Shown piece after piece: positions 10,030 to 20,352 of a stretch of DNA of 64,000 nucleotides. This DNA is from an uncultured Methylophaga sp. (GTDB lineage: Bacteria; Pseudomonadota; Gammaproteobacteria; GCF-002020875), in NCBI GenBank assembly GCA_937877715.1, contig CALEHW010000066.1:1-64000 (forward strand), given 5' to 3'. Position 1 is the stretch's first letter. Each line of letters starts with the position of its first letter. Made by a program: the position numbers and the translations under genes. The notes under the pieces are model-generated. The model did no database searches and was not told the origin of the DNA. It saw only the letters and a list, made by a program, of their open reading frames with translations.

Positions 10030-11313
10030 TTGGCACAATTCTTTGAACGGCACCAGGGTGGTGATCGCACCCTGTTGGTCCACTTGGATCTGCATGAGGC
10101 AAATCCCTACGAGGTGGTTGAGGAGTTTGAGCTGCTGGCAGACTCTGCCGGCGCGGAGATTGTGCGTACCATCGTGGTCAGGCGCAACTCTATTGAGCCA
10201 AAATATTTCATCGGTAGCGGCAAGGCTGAGGAGATCCGGGAGCTGGTTGCTGCCGAGGATGTAGATGTGGTGATCTTCAACCACTCTCTGACTCCGGCTC
10301 AGGAGCGTAACCTGGAGCAACTTTTCCAGTGTCGAGTGCTGGATCGCACCACCCTGATTCTCGACATTTTCGCTCAACGGGCCCGCTCTCATGAGGGTAA
10401 ACTGCAGGTCGAGCTGGCTCAGCTGCGCCACCTTTCGACCCGCCTGATTCGTGGCTGGACCCATCTGGAGCGTCAGAAGGGTGGTATCGGTCTACGTGGG
10501 CCAGGTGAGACCCAGCTGGAGAGTGATCGCCGGATGATTTCCCTGCGCATTAAACAGATTACCAAGAAGTTGCAGAAGGTGGATGCGACCCGTGCCCTGG
10601 GACGACGCGCCAGAAAACGGGCCACAGTGCCCACAATCTCCCTGGTTGGATATACCAATGCCGGAAAATCCACCCTCTTTAATAGGCTTGCCAATGAGAG
10701 CATATATGCGGCGGACCAGCTGTTTGCAACTCTCGACCCCACACTACGAAGTATCAAACTTCCGGGCGGGCCGGATGTAGTAATTGCGGATACGGTGGGA
10801 TTTATTCGTGATCTGCCACACGATCTGGTCAAGGCCTTTCGTTCCACCCTGGTGGAGACCTGTGAGGCAGACCTTTTGCTGCATGTGATCGATACGGTTC
10901 ATGATGATCGTCAGGATCATGTCTATCAGGTTAATGAGGTGTTATCGGAGATTGGTGCAGACCAAGTGCCGCAACTGGAGATCTATAACAAGATCGATCT
11001 TGCCGAATCGCTGGAGCCGCGGGTTGACCGTAATGCAGAGGGTGAGGCGGTAAGAGTATGGCTCTCTGCCAAGAGTGGTGAGGGGATCGATCTGCTGCTG
11101 GAGGTGTTGACTGAACGCTACTGTGGTGAGTCGGTGCAGGGGACAGTTTTTCTCCTCCCTCATGAGGGCAGGCTCCATGCAGAGCTCTACCGGGAGGGGG
11201 GGGTTGTCTCCGAGTCACTCCCTGAACAGGGGGGATGGAAGATGGAGGTTGAACTCCCACGCAAAACACTGGATCATCTACAGATTCTTGAGAGAATAAC
11301 CACCAAAGGATAA
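10030..11313 (+). CDS. hflX: GTPase HflX (TTG start)
   Basis: ERQKGGIGLRGPGETQLESDRR, GYTNAGKSTLFN, hfq-hflX-hflKC order. Confidence 0.96.
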   Translation: MAQFFERHQGGDRTLLVHLDLHEANPYEVVEEFELLADSAGAEIVRTIVVRRNSIEPKYFIGSGKAEEIRELVAAEDVDVVIFNHSLTPAQERNLEQLFQCRVLDRTTLILDIFAQRARSHEGKLQVELAQLRHLSTRLIRGWTHLERQKGGIGLRGPGETQLESDRRMISLRIKQITKKLQKVDATRALGRRARKRATVPTISLVGYTNAGKSTLFNRLANESIYAADQLFATLDPTLRSIKLPGGPDVVIADTVGFIRDLPHDLVKAFRSTLVETCEADLLLHVIDTVHDDRQDHVYQVNEVLSEIGADQVPQLEIYNKIDLAESLEPRVDRNAEGEAVRVWLSAKSGEGIDLLLEVLTERYCGESVQGTVFLLPHEGRLHAELYREGGVVSESLPEQGGWKMEVELPRKTLDHLQILERITTKG

Positions 11314-11386
11314 TGGATGAAGGATCAAGTGACAGATAGTAGATCTGCAGCAACAGATGTGAGTGCCGCACTGAACCAGCCTTACC

Positions 11387-11452
11387 GGAGTCGGCCAGAG
11401 GCCGACCACCAGTCGGGGAGGAGTCGGTCAGAGGCCGACCACCAGCCAGGGA
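11387..11452 (+). repeat. Tandem 2 x 33-bp palindromic (REP-like) repeat between hflX and the probable hflK start
   Basis: Units ggagtcggccagaggccgaccaccagtcgggga and ggagtcggtcagaggccgaccaccagccaggga; unit 1 core is GTCGGCC-AGA-GGCCGAC. Confidence 0.85.
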
Positions 11453-11454
11453 GG

Positions 11455-12672
11455 ATGAATATGGGGTGGGACGATGACTCCGGTCGCAAACCCCCGTCGG
11501 GTAAGGATCCATGGGGCGGCAACAGGCAGCAGCCCCCTGATCTGGATGAGGTAGTGAAGAAGCTTCAGGGGTCCATCACCCAGATTTTCGGGGGTGGTAA
11601 AAAAGGTGGCGGCAGTTCGCGTGGGTCATCTGGTGGTGGCGGTAGTTCAATAGGAGTTGGTACTCTGATTGGGGCAGTGATTGCAATCTGGCTGCTCTCC
11701 GGAATTTACATTATCGACCCTGCAGAGCGTGGAGTTGTACTCTTTTTTGGTAAATATAGTGAGAGCACAATGCCGGGGCCACACTGGGCACCACCATATC
11801 CGATAGCAACTGTAGAGAAGGTCAATGTTGAGGAGATCCGTAATATCGAGATTGGATACCGCTCCCGTGGTGGCACCCAGTCAGTCGGTTCGGTGCCGCG
11901 TGAATCACTGATGTTGACCAAGGATGAGAATATCATCGATATCAAGTTTGCGGTGCAGTATCGGGTGAAGAGTGCCCAGGACTATCTCTTCAGTGTACTG
12001 AATCCGGACACCACCCTGCGTCAGGCGACAGAGAGTGCGGTGCGTGATGTGATCGGCAAGAGCAACATGGATCATGTGCTGACCGAGGGGCGGGCAGATA
12101 TCGCCTCTCGTGCCCGTGATCTGATTCAGGTTATCGCTGATCGTTACAACACCGGTCTGGAGGTTACGACGGTAAATATGCAGGATGCCCAGCCACCAGA
12201 TCAGGTGCAGGGGTCATTTGCGGATGTAGTCAAGGCACGTGAGGACAAACAGCGTCTGATCAATGAATCTGAGGCCTATAGTAATGACATTATTCCCAGG
12301 GCTCGTGGTGCCTCGGCACGAATTTTGGCTGAGGCAGAGGCCTACCGTGCCCAGGTTATTGTGAAGGCAGATGGTGAGGCTTCTCGTTTCAACCAGATTC
12401 TTAATGAATACCAGAAGGCGCCTGAGGTTACACGCAAGAGGCTCTACGTAGACTCCATGGAGGCGGTACTCTCCAGTACTAGCAAGGTGCTGGTCGATGT
12501 GGATGGAGGCAACAGCCTGCTCTACCTGCCACTGGACAAGATGGTGGGCGCCAATAGTGGCGGGGTCAGAACCATGACCCAGGGAGGTACCTCTGGTACT
12601 CCTGCTCCCGGTATATCACGTGGAGGCAGTTCATCCTCATCTATACGCTCAGAGCGCTCCAGAGGAAGATAA
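11455..12672 (+). CDS. hflK: FtsH protease modulator HflK (ORF is open to 11317; true start probably 11455/11461)
   Basis: SPFH/Band-7 domain; MGWDDDSGRKPPSGKDPWGG resembles typical HflK N-termini; partner hflC downstream. Confidence 0.93.
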   Translation: MNMGWDDDSGRKPPSGKDPWGGNRQQPPDLDEVVKKLQGSITQIFGGGKKGGGSSRGSSGGGGSSIGVGTLIGAVIAIWLLSGIYIIDPAERGVVLFFGKYSESTMPGPHWAPPYPIATVEKVNVEEIRNIEIGYRSRGGTQSVGSVPRESLMLTKDENIIDIKFAVQYRVKSAQDYLFSVLNPDTTLRQATESAVRDVIGKSNMDHVLTEGRADIASRARDLIQVIADRYNTGLEVTTVNMQDAQPPDQVQGSFADVVKAREDKQRLINESEAYSNDIIPRARGASARILAEAEAYRAQVIVKADGEASRFNQILNEYQKAPEVTRKRLYVDSMEAVLSSTSKVLVDVDGGNSLLYLPLDKMVGANSGGVRTMTQGGTSGTPAPGISRGGSSSSSIRSERSRGR

Positions 12673-12674
12673 TC

Positions 12675-13541
12675 ATGAAAGGAATTAAAATAGTTACAGG
12701 GCTGGTTGTTGTTGTGCTGGTCGTGCTCTCGATGTCTGCCTTTATCGTGGATGAGCGCGAGCTAGCGATCAAGTTCAGATTGGGACAGATTGCGGAGACG
12801 GAATATGCTCCAGGACTCCATTTTCAGATCCCGATTGTCAATAATATACGCAAGTTCGACAAACGCATTCAGACGCTGGATGCTGATCCGGAGCGTTATT
12901 TGACGGCCGAAAAGAAGAATGTTCAGGTTGATTCATTTGTAAAGTGGCGCATTGTCGATATCGAGACCTTCTTCAAGTCGGTTGGCGGTGATTTCTGGGT
13001 TGCCAATCAGCGCCTATCACAGGTGGTCAAGGATGGTTTGCGAGGAGAGTTTGGTAAACGTTCGGTACAGGAGGTTATCAGCGGTGAGCGTGACGAGATC
13101 ATGGCGGCCATTACTGAAAGTGCCGGAATTCAGGCCAAAGCCTTTGGGATCGAGGTGGTCGATGTCAGAATCAAGAGAGTCGATCTGCCACAAGAGGTGA
13201 GTAACTCGGTGTTCCGTCGTATGGAGGCGGAGCGTGATCGAATTGCCAAGGAGTTCCGTTCCGAGGGGTCAGAGGCTGCGGAGAGAATCCGTGCAGAGGC
13301 TGACCGTCAACGTACGGTCATTATTGCCGAGGCCAACCAGAAGGCTGAGAAAATGCGTGGTGAGGGAGATGCCAAGGCGACGGAGACCTATGCTGATGCC
13401 TACAATAGGGATCCGGAGTTCTATGCCTTCTATCGTAGCCTTGGGGCATATGAGAACACCTTCAATAGTAGAGATGATCTGCTGGTGGTTGAGCCTGATA
13501 GTGAGTTCTTCCAGTATTTTACCGGGAAGGTTGACAAATAA
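12675..13541 (+). CDS. hflC: FtsH protease modulator HflC
   Basis: SPFH protein, ERELAIKFRLGQI, R(I/V)KRVDLPQEVSNSVFRRMEAER; follows hflK. Confidence 0.95.
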   Translation: MKGIKIVTGLVVVVLVVLSMSAFIVDERELAIKFRLGQIAETEYAPGLHFQIPIVNNIRKFDKRIQTLDADPERYLTAEKKNVQVDSFVKWRIVDIETFFKSVGGDFWVANQRLSQVVKDGLRGEFGKRSVQEVISGERDEIMAAITESAGIQAKAFGIEVVDVRIKRVDLPQEVSNSVFRRMEAERDRIAKEFRSEGSEAAERIRAEADRQRTVIIAEANQKAEKMRGEGDAKATETYADAYNRDPEFYAFYRSLGAYENTFNSRDDLLVVEPDSEFFQYFTGKVDK

Positions 13542-13546
13542 CGGCC

Positions 13547-13741
13547 GTGGCCTGGAGCGATCTGTTTGCCGCGCTGGCTCTGGTACTGGTTATTGAGGGG
13601 CTGTTGCCAGCACTCAATCCACGGGGCTGGAGAGATACCATGTCGCGACTTGCCGGGATGGAGAGCAGGCAGTTGAGAAGGATGGGGTTGATCAGTATGG
13701 TGGCTGGTGCCAGCATACTCTATTTTGTGAGAATGGTATGA
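13547..13741 (+). CDS. DUF2065 small membrane protein (GTG start)
   Basis: LFAALALVLVIEGLLPALNPRGWRD pattern; conserved position hflC-DUF2065-hisZ. Confidence 0.85.
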   Translation: MAWSDLFAALALVLVIEGLLPALNPRGWRDTMSRLAGMESRQLRRMGLISMVAGASILYFVRMV

Positions 13742-14961
13742 AATCACAGAACAAACTGTTGCAACAGTCGCTAGAGCGCTGGAGGCTTCCGGATGGCATC
13801 GAGGAGTTGCTGCCGGCTGATGTGGTAAAGATTGAGTCGCTGCGTCGCCAGGTGCTGGATCTGTTTCACAGCTGGGGTTACGAGACGGTGATCCCGCCAC
13901 TTATCGAGTACCTGGAGTCACTGCTTACAGGTACCGGCAACGATCTCGACCTGCAGACTTTCAAACTGACCGATCAGCTGAGTGGAAGGATGATGGGGGT
14001 GCGTGCAGACATGACCCCACAGGTTGCACGGATTGATGCTCATCGTCTTGATCGTGAGAGGCCGACTCGGCTCTGCTATCTGGGTTCAGTGTTACAGACC
14101 CGTCCCGAGATCTCGGGAGCAACCCGCAGCCCGATCCAGGTGGGTGCTGAGCTCTATGGCCACGGGGGGGTTGAGAGTGATCTGGAGGTGGTGCGGCTGA
14201 TGCTGGAGATGCTCAAACTCTCCGGTCTTGATTCAGTGGTGCTTGATCTTGGCCATGTTGGAATTTATCGGGAGCTTGTTGCGCAGGCGGAACTTGCGGA
14301 TGAGCAGCAGGCTCTGCTGTTTGATGCGTTACAGCGCAAGGCCTCTGCCGAGGTCATGGAGATTGCAGGCAGTATAATTGATGATGAGCTGCTGAGAGGC
14401 CAAATCATTGCGCTCAAGGATCTCAATGGTGGGACGGAGGTGCTGGAAGAGGCACGAACCCTCTTTACCGCTGCGGGTCGTCGAGAGCCGAGCCCAGCTA
14501 TCGAGGAGGCTCTTGAGAGCCTAAGGCAGATTGCCGAGTGCGCCTCCCAACAGCAGTGGGGGGTGGAGCTTCACTTCGATCTGGCAGAGTTGCGTGGATA
14601 TGGTTACCACACCGGGATTGTATTTGCGGCATATACTGCAGGAAAGGGGGAGGCGGTTGCCCAGGGTGGGCGCTACGATAATGTTGGCGCGGTCTTTGGA
14701 CGGGCACGCCCGGCAACCGGATTCAGTGCGGATATCAAGAATCTCGTTGCATTGGACGGAGAGCGGAACTATCCTCCATCAGCGATTTTTGCGCCACATA
14801 GTGAGAAGTCCTCGCTTCATAACGAAATTGAGAGGTTGCGTAGCACGGGTGAGCGAGTAGTTGTTGAGCTGCCCGGGCAGAGCGAGGGTGCTGTAGAGAT
14901 GGGATGCGACCGCCAGCTGGTGCTGAGTGGCGACAGCTGGAGCGTGGAACCGGTCAGCTAG
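13738..14961 (+). CDS. hisZ: ATP phosphoribosyltransferase regulatory subunit HisZ
   Basis: HisRS-like class II core (RADMTPQVARI, GYGYHTGIVFAAY) lacking the anticodon domain; upstream of purA. Confidence 0.93.
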   Translation: MKSQNKLLQQSLERWRLPDGIEELLPADVVKIESLRRQVLDLFHSWGYETVIPPLIEYLESLLTGTGNDLDLQTFKLTDQLSGRMMGVRADMTPQVARIDAHRLDRERPTRLCYLGSVLQTRPEISGATRSPIQVGAELYGHGGVESDLEVVRLMLEMLKLSGLDSVVLDLGHVGIYRELVAQAELADEQQALLFDALQRKASAEVMEIAGSIIDDELLRGQIIALKDLNGGTEVLEEARTLFTAAGRREPSPAIEEALESLRQIAECASQQQWGVELHFDLAELRGYGYHTGIVFAAYTAGKGEAVAQGGRYDNVGAVFGRARPATGFSADIKNLVALDGERNYPPSAIFAPHSEKSSLHNEIERLRSTGERVVVELPGQSEGAVEMGCDRQLVLSGDSWSVEPVS

Positions 14962-14997
14962 TTTTAGATATTGTGTTGAACTATTTTTGAATATTAA

Positions 14998-16326
<1,329 letters not shown>

Positions 16327-16339
16327 GCCCAATCCTCAC

Positions 16340-16807
16340 CTACTTGATGGATAGATATTCCAGCACCTCTGGTGGAGGGGTTGGCGCGCGCCTTGTTATC
16401 TCCCCGCTCTCATCAACAGTGACCCAGGTTGAGGGCTCCTCAACATCATAATCGTAGGCAATATTCTCATCGTGGTCGGCATATACCGGAAGCAGATTGA
16501 TAAAGTACTGGCGCCCCAGTTCATAGGCGGCAAAATTATCCTCGGTCATAACGATACCAACCATATTGAGGCTCTTTCGCTTCCTGTTCATCTCCCTGAT
16601 ATTGCTCCAGCAGCTCTCACAATCCATGGCGAAAAAGTATAGATATACACGCTGCTCCTGCAGGTTGGCCATGACAACTGGTGCGGCTGAGGTTACCAGG
16701 ATTCCCTCCAGCTCCGGGGCCAAGACAGCCTCACCACTGTCACCCTGATCACCGGAACAGCCCACCAACAAGAGTAGAAGAGAGATAGTAAGAGTTATGC
16801 GAGTCAT
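16340..16807 (-). CDS. Thioredoxin-fold-like lipoprotein with CxxC motif
   Basis: MTRITLTISLLLLLVGCSGD lipobox; YFFAMDCESCW then VEEPSTWVTVDESGEI, with redox CxxC and Pro positions. Confidence 0.65.
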   Translation of the reverse strand: MTRITLTISLLLLLVGCSGDQGDSGEAVLAPELEGILVTSAAPVVMANLQEQRVYLYFFAMDCESCWSNIREMNRKRKSLNMVGIVMTEDNFAAYELGRQYFINLLPVYADHDENIAYDYDVEEPSTWVTVDESGEITRRAPTPPPEVLEYLSIK

Positions 16808-16874
16808 GAATTTCCCCCTGAAAAAAGAGCAATGGCGTAAGATACCGCACATTGAAAAGAAAAAGGAGAAAATG

Positions 16875-16961
16875 TGGTGCCTGGGAGAGGACTTGAACCT
16901 CCACTGGGTTGCCCCAACTAGCACCTGAAGCTAGCGCGTCTACCAATTCCGCCACCCAGGC
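16875..16961 (-). tRNA. tRNA-Leu (CAG)
   Basis: Reverse strand GCCTGGGTGGCGGAATTGGTAGACGCGCTAGCTTCAGGTGCTAG...GGTTCAAGTCCTCTCCCAGGCACCA; anticodon loop TTCAGGT; long variable arm; encoded CCA. Confidence 0.96.
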
Positions 16962-16998
16962 AATGTGTGGAATTTCCTGTAGCAGGAAATGAGCGCGC

Positions 16999-17027
16999 AC
17001 TTTACCGACCCGGTGGGTCGGTGTCAA
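16999..17027 (-). promoter_or_regulatory. Sigma70 promoter of tRNA-Leu, TTGACA-17 bp-TAAAGT with GC-rich discriminator
   Basis: Minus strand TTGACA CCGACCCACCGGGTCGG TAAAGT GCGCGCTC; spacer is a perfect palindrome. Confidence 0.75.
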
Positions 17028-17059
17028 TAACCATAGTAAAAAACTAGAGTAGAGAACAA

Positions 17060-19477
17060 TTGAAAGAAGAGAATAGTAGAGTTTATGCAGTTCCTGTTGC
17101 GGAACGGCGCGAGATCATGGAAGTATTGGAGAGTGGTAGCGCCCCCCAGTCACTACGTTATCTGATCGACCATTTCGGGTATGAGGATGAGGAGCGTCAG
17201 GAGGGGTTGCGCCGTCGTCTGATTGCAATGTCACGGGATGGAGAGATCGCCAAAAACAGGCGTGGTGGATATGGCCTGATTGAAAGGATGGATCTGGTGC
17301 GTGGACGAGTACAGGGACATCCTGATGGTTTCGGTTTCCTGATTCCTGATGAGGGTGGTGAGGACGTTTTTCTCCATGCCAAACAGATGCGTTCGGTGAT
17401 GCATGGAGATCGTCTGCTGGTTTCCATTGTTGGGGTGAACCGCCGTGGCAAGAGGGAGGGGCAGGTCGTCAAGGTTCTGGAGCGCGGGGTGCAACAGGTT
17501 GTTGGCCGCTATTTTCTTGAGCGTGGTGTAGGTACGGTTGTTCCCAGCAACAAACATATTACTCACGATATCCTGATTCCATCAGAGCTGCGGGCAGGTG
17601 CAAAAGACAATCAGATTGTACTGGTTGAGCTGATTGAGCAGCCCTCCAAACGGAGCGCCCCTATCGGCCGCGTGGTTGAGGTATTGGGTGACCATATGGC
17701 CCCCGGGATGGAGATTGATATTGCCATCCGGGCATTCGAGATCCCCCATGTCTGGCCCGATGCAGTGGAGCGTCAGGCGGCTTCGATTTCGGTAGAGGTT
17801 ACCGATAAAGCCAAAAAGGGACGTAAGGATTTTCGCAATACTCCTCTGCTGACCATTGATGGCGAGGATGCCCGAGATTTTGATGATGCAGTCTACTGTA
17901 GTCGCACCGCCAAGGGGTGGCGTCTGCTGGTTGCCATTGCTGATGTGTCTCACTATGTTGAGACAGATAGTCCGCTTGATCGCGAGGCTATTGTGCGCGG
18001 GAACTCAGTCTATTTCCCTGGCCATGTGGTGCCGATGTTGCCGGAGTCGCTCTCCAATGGACTCTGCTCACTCAACCCCGATGTGGATCGGCTCTGTATG
18101 GTCTGTGAGATGCAGATCAACGAGCAGGGACAGGTTACCCGTTCCCGTTTTCATCGTGGGGTAATGCGTTCCGCAGCACGGATGATTTACAACCAGGTCG
18201 GCCAGGCGCTGGATGGAAAGAGCAAATCACTGCCAGATATCTACCGCAAATACCTGCCACAACTTCAGGAGCTTCATACGCTATACAAGGTACTCAGACA
18301 GGCACGTAGTGTCCGTGGGGCAATAGATTTCGATACTGTGGAGACTCAGATTGTCTTTGGTGATGACAAAAAGATTGAGCGCATTGTGCCGACTATCCGC
18401 AATGATGCTCACAAGATGATTGAGGAGTTCATGATTGCCGCCAATGTCTCGACTGCTCGTTATCTGAAACGTAACAAGATTCCGACCCTCTACCGCATTC
18501 ATGAGCAGCCGGCAGCGGATCGGCTGGATGAGGTGCGTCTATTCCTCAGGGAGTTTGGGCTGACTCTGGCAGGTGGTGACCGTCCGCAGCCGGGTGACTA
18601 TGCGCTGGTGCTTGATTTGGCCCGTGACCGCCCCGAGTTCAATCTTATCCAGACTGTGCTGTTGAGAAGCCTGAATCGTGCGGTCTACTCTCCGGAGGGT
18701 GTGGGCCACTTTGGTCTGGCACATGATGACTATGCCCACTTCACCTCCCCAATTCGCCGCTATCCGGATCTGCTGGTCCATCGTGCCATTGGCCATCTGC
18801 TCGGTACTGGAGTGATCAGGTCGGCAATGAAAAAGGGGGCTGGAAACTTTCACTACAGCAAGGGGGATATGGTTCGACTCGGAGAGCAGTGCTCGACCAA
18901 TGAACGGCGGGCCGATGATGCAACCCGGGATGCGACCGACTGGCTGAAGTGTGAATACATGATGGATCACGTTGGTGATGAGTTCAGTGGAGTGGTAAGC
19001 GGGGTCACCGGTTTTGGACTATTCGTAACACTAGACGATATCTTTGTCGATGGACTGATCCATATCACTGCATTGCAGAATGACTACTACCATTTTGACC
19101 CAGTGCGTCATCAATTGACCGGTGAGCAGGGCGGGCGCAGGTTCCGACTGGGAGATACCATTCGGGTACAGGTGGCACGAGTGGACCTGGATGAGCGCAA
19201 GATCGATTTTCTCCATCTGGAGAAAAAGAGCACTGCACCGAAAGGGAAGAGTCGGCGCAAGAGCAGTGGTGAAAGCAGAGGTAAAGGCAGTAAGGGGAAG
19301 AGGCAGAAGAGAGAGGTGGCAACAAAAAAGGTTGCAAAGAAAAAAGCCCCGCAGAAAAAAACTGCCAAGATAAATATCACCAAGAAAAAAGCGGCAGACA
19401 AGAAGAGAGGCGGCGGAAAGATGAGCGAGGGCGGTAAAAACAGACGATCAACAAAGAGATCATCGGGAAAGAGTTAG
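17060..19477 (+). CDS. rnr: Ribonuclease R (TTG start)
   Basis: RNB catalytic motif LLTIDGEDARDFDDAV, S1 domain, Lys-rich C-terminal tail. Confidence 0.96.
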   Translation: MKEENSRVYAVPVAERREIMEVLESGSAPQSLRYLIDHFGYEDEERQEGLRRRLIAMSRDGEIAKNRRGGYGLIERMDLVRGRVQGHPDGFGFLIPDEGGEDVFLHAKQMRSVMHGDRLLVSIVGVNRRGKREGQVVKVLERGVQQVVGRYFLERGVGTVVPSNKHITHDILIPSELRAGAKDNQIVLVELIEQPSKRSAPIGRVVEVLGDHMAPGMEIDIAIRAFEIPHVWPDAVERQAASISVEVTDKAKKGRKDFRNTPLLTIDGEDARDFDDAVYCSRTAKGWRLLVAIADVSHYVETDSPLDREAIVRGNSVYFPGHVVPMLPESLSNGLCSLNPDVDRLCMVCEMQINEQGQVTRSRFHRGVMRSAARMIYNQVGQALDGKSKSLPDIYRKYLPQLQELHTLYKVLRQARSVRGAIDFDTVETQIVFGDDKKIERIVPTIRNDAHKMIEEFMIAANVSTARYLKRNKIPTLYRIHEQPAADRLDEVRLFLREFGLTLAGGDRPQPGDYALVLDLARDRPEFNLIQTVLLRSLNRAVYSPEGVGHFGLAHDDYAHFTSPIRRYPDLLVHRAIGHLLGTGVIRSAMKKGAGNFHYSKGDMVRLGEQCSTNERRADDATRDATDWLKCEYMMDHVGDEFSGVVSGVTGFGLFVTLDDIFVDGLIHITALQNDYYHFDPVRHQLTGEQGGRRFRLGDTIRVQVARVDLDERKIDFLHLEKKSTAPKGKSRRKSSGESRGKGSKGKRQKREVATKKVAKKKAPQKKTAKINITKKKAADKKRGGGKMSEGGKNRRSTKRSSGKS

Positions 19478-19479
19478 TC

Positions 19480-20220
19480 ATGGGGCAAATTTTTGGCATT
19501 CATGCGATTCGTGGCTGGCTCAAGTCCGGGCAGCCACAATCTGATGACAGCCTGTTGGTTGATGAGCGTCGTCACGACAAAAAAGTTCAGGAGCTATTGC
19601 GACAGGCAAAATGGCAAGGGATTTCAGTTCGCAAGGTCTCTAAAAAAGAGCTGGACCGGATCACTGGAGGGGCAGTCCATCAAGGGGTGGTTGCTGAACC
19701 AACTAGCGGAATAGAGCAGAGAGTTTATGATGAGAACTGGTTGGAGGAGATGCTGGACCAGCTATCTCAGGCACCATTTCTGCTGGTTCTCGATGGGGTA
19801 ACCGACCCGCATAATCTGGGAGCCTGCCTGAGAAGTGCTGAGGCAGCAGGAGTCCATGCGGTAGTGGTGCCAAAAGATCGTTCAGCAGGTATTACCCCTG
19901 TGGTACGCAAGGTCTCGTCTGGGGCGGTAGAATCGCTGCCGTTTGTAATGGTTACCAATCTCTCACGCATGTTGAAGAGTCTGGCTGACAGGGGTCTCTG
20001 GATTGTTGGGGCGGCAGGAGAGGCCACCGACTCTCTCTACAAAGCCGACTTGAGCGGCCCCCTAGCGCTGGTAATGGGAGCTGAGGGGGGAGGGATGAGA
20101 CGTCTGACCAAGGAGAACTGTAGTCAGCTGGTGAAGATTCCAATGGCTGGTGAGGTGAGCAGTCTGAATGTTTCGGTAGCCTCGGGGGTTGCGTTGTTTG
20201 AGGCGGTAAGACAGCGTTGA
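19480..20220 (+). CDS. rlmB: 23S rRNA (guanosine-2'-O)-methyltransferase RlmB
   Basis: SPOUT TrmH family: VLDGVTDPHNLGACLRSAEAAG, MGAEGGGMRRL; follows rnr. Confidence 0.95.
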   Translation: MGQIFGIHAIRGWLKSGQPQSDDSLLVDERRHDKKVQELLRQAKWQGISVRKVSKKELDRITGGAVHQGVVAEPTSGIEQRVYDENWLEEMLDQLSQAPFLLVLDGVTDPHNLGACLRSAEAAGVHAVVVPKDRSAGITPVVRKVSSGAVESLPFVMVTNLSRMLKSLADRGLWIVGAAGEATDSLYKADLSGPLALVMGAEGGGMRRLTKENCSQLVKIPMAGEVSSLNVSVASGVALFEAVRQR

Positions 20221-20245
20221 TTATAAGTTGGGGTACCAGTATAAT
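20217..20245 (+). promoter_or_regulatory. Sigma70 promoter of the rpsF operon, TTGATT-17 bp-TATAAT
   Basis: TTGATT 20217-20222 and TATAAT 20240-20245, overlapping the rlmB stop. Confidence 0.75.
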
Positions 20246-20254
20246 TTGCGCTCC

Positions 20255-20325
20255 GAATCGTCAGGGACAGTGTTGCTGGCGATTCCTCCTTGCCTGCGTA
20301 TGAGTTTAATAACCTCATATCAGGC
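20255..20325 (+). promoter_or_regulatory. Structured 5' leader of rpsF, two hairpins (candidate S6:S18 autoregulatory leader)
   Basis: GAATCGTCAG (20255-20264) pairs with CTGGCGATTC (20276-20285); GCCTG..TATGAG pairs with CTCATA.CAGGC (20292-20325). Confidence 0.45.
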
Positions 20326-20352
20326 TATCAATCCATAAGGGGATATTGAAGA

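Noticed and set aside
11317-11454. Upstream extension of hflK (MKDQVTDSRSAATDVSAALNQPYRSRPEADHQSG...) as genuine N-terminal protein sequence
   Set aside because: It consists partly of the in-frame palindromic repeat, and the downstream MNMGWDDDSGRKPPSGKDPWGG matches usual HflK N-termini with a good SD; start reassigned, extension not claimed as protein.
19065-19401. Minus-strand hydrophobic ORFs opposite the rnr C-terminus
   Set aside because: Antisense artefact of the Lys-rich RNase R tail (complemented AAA/AAG gives Phe/Leu).
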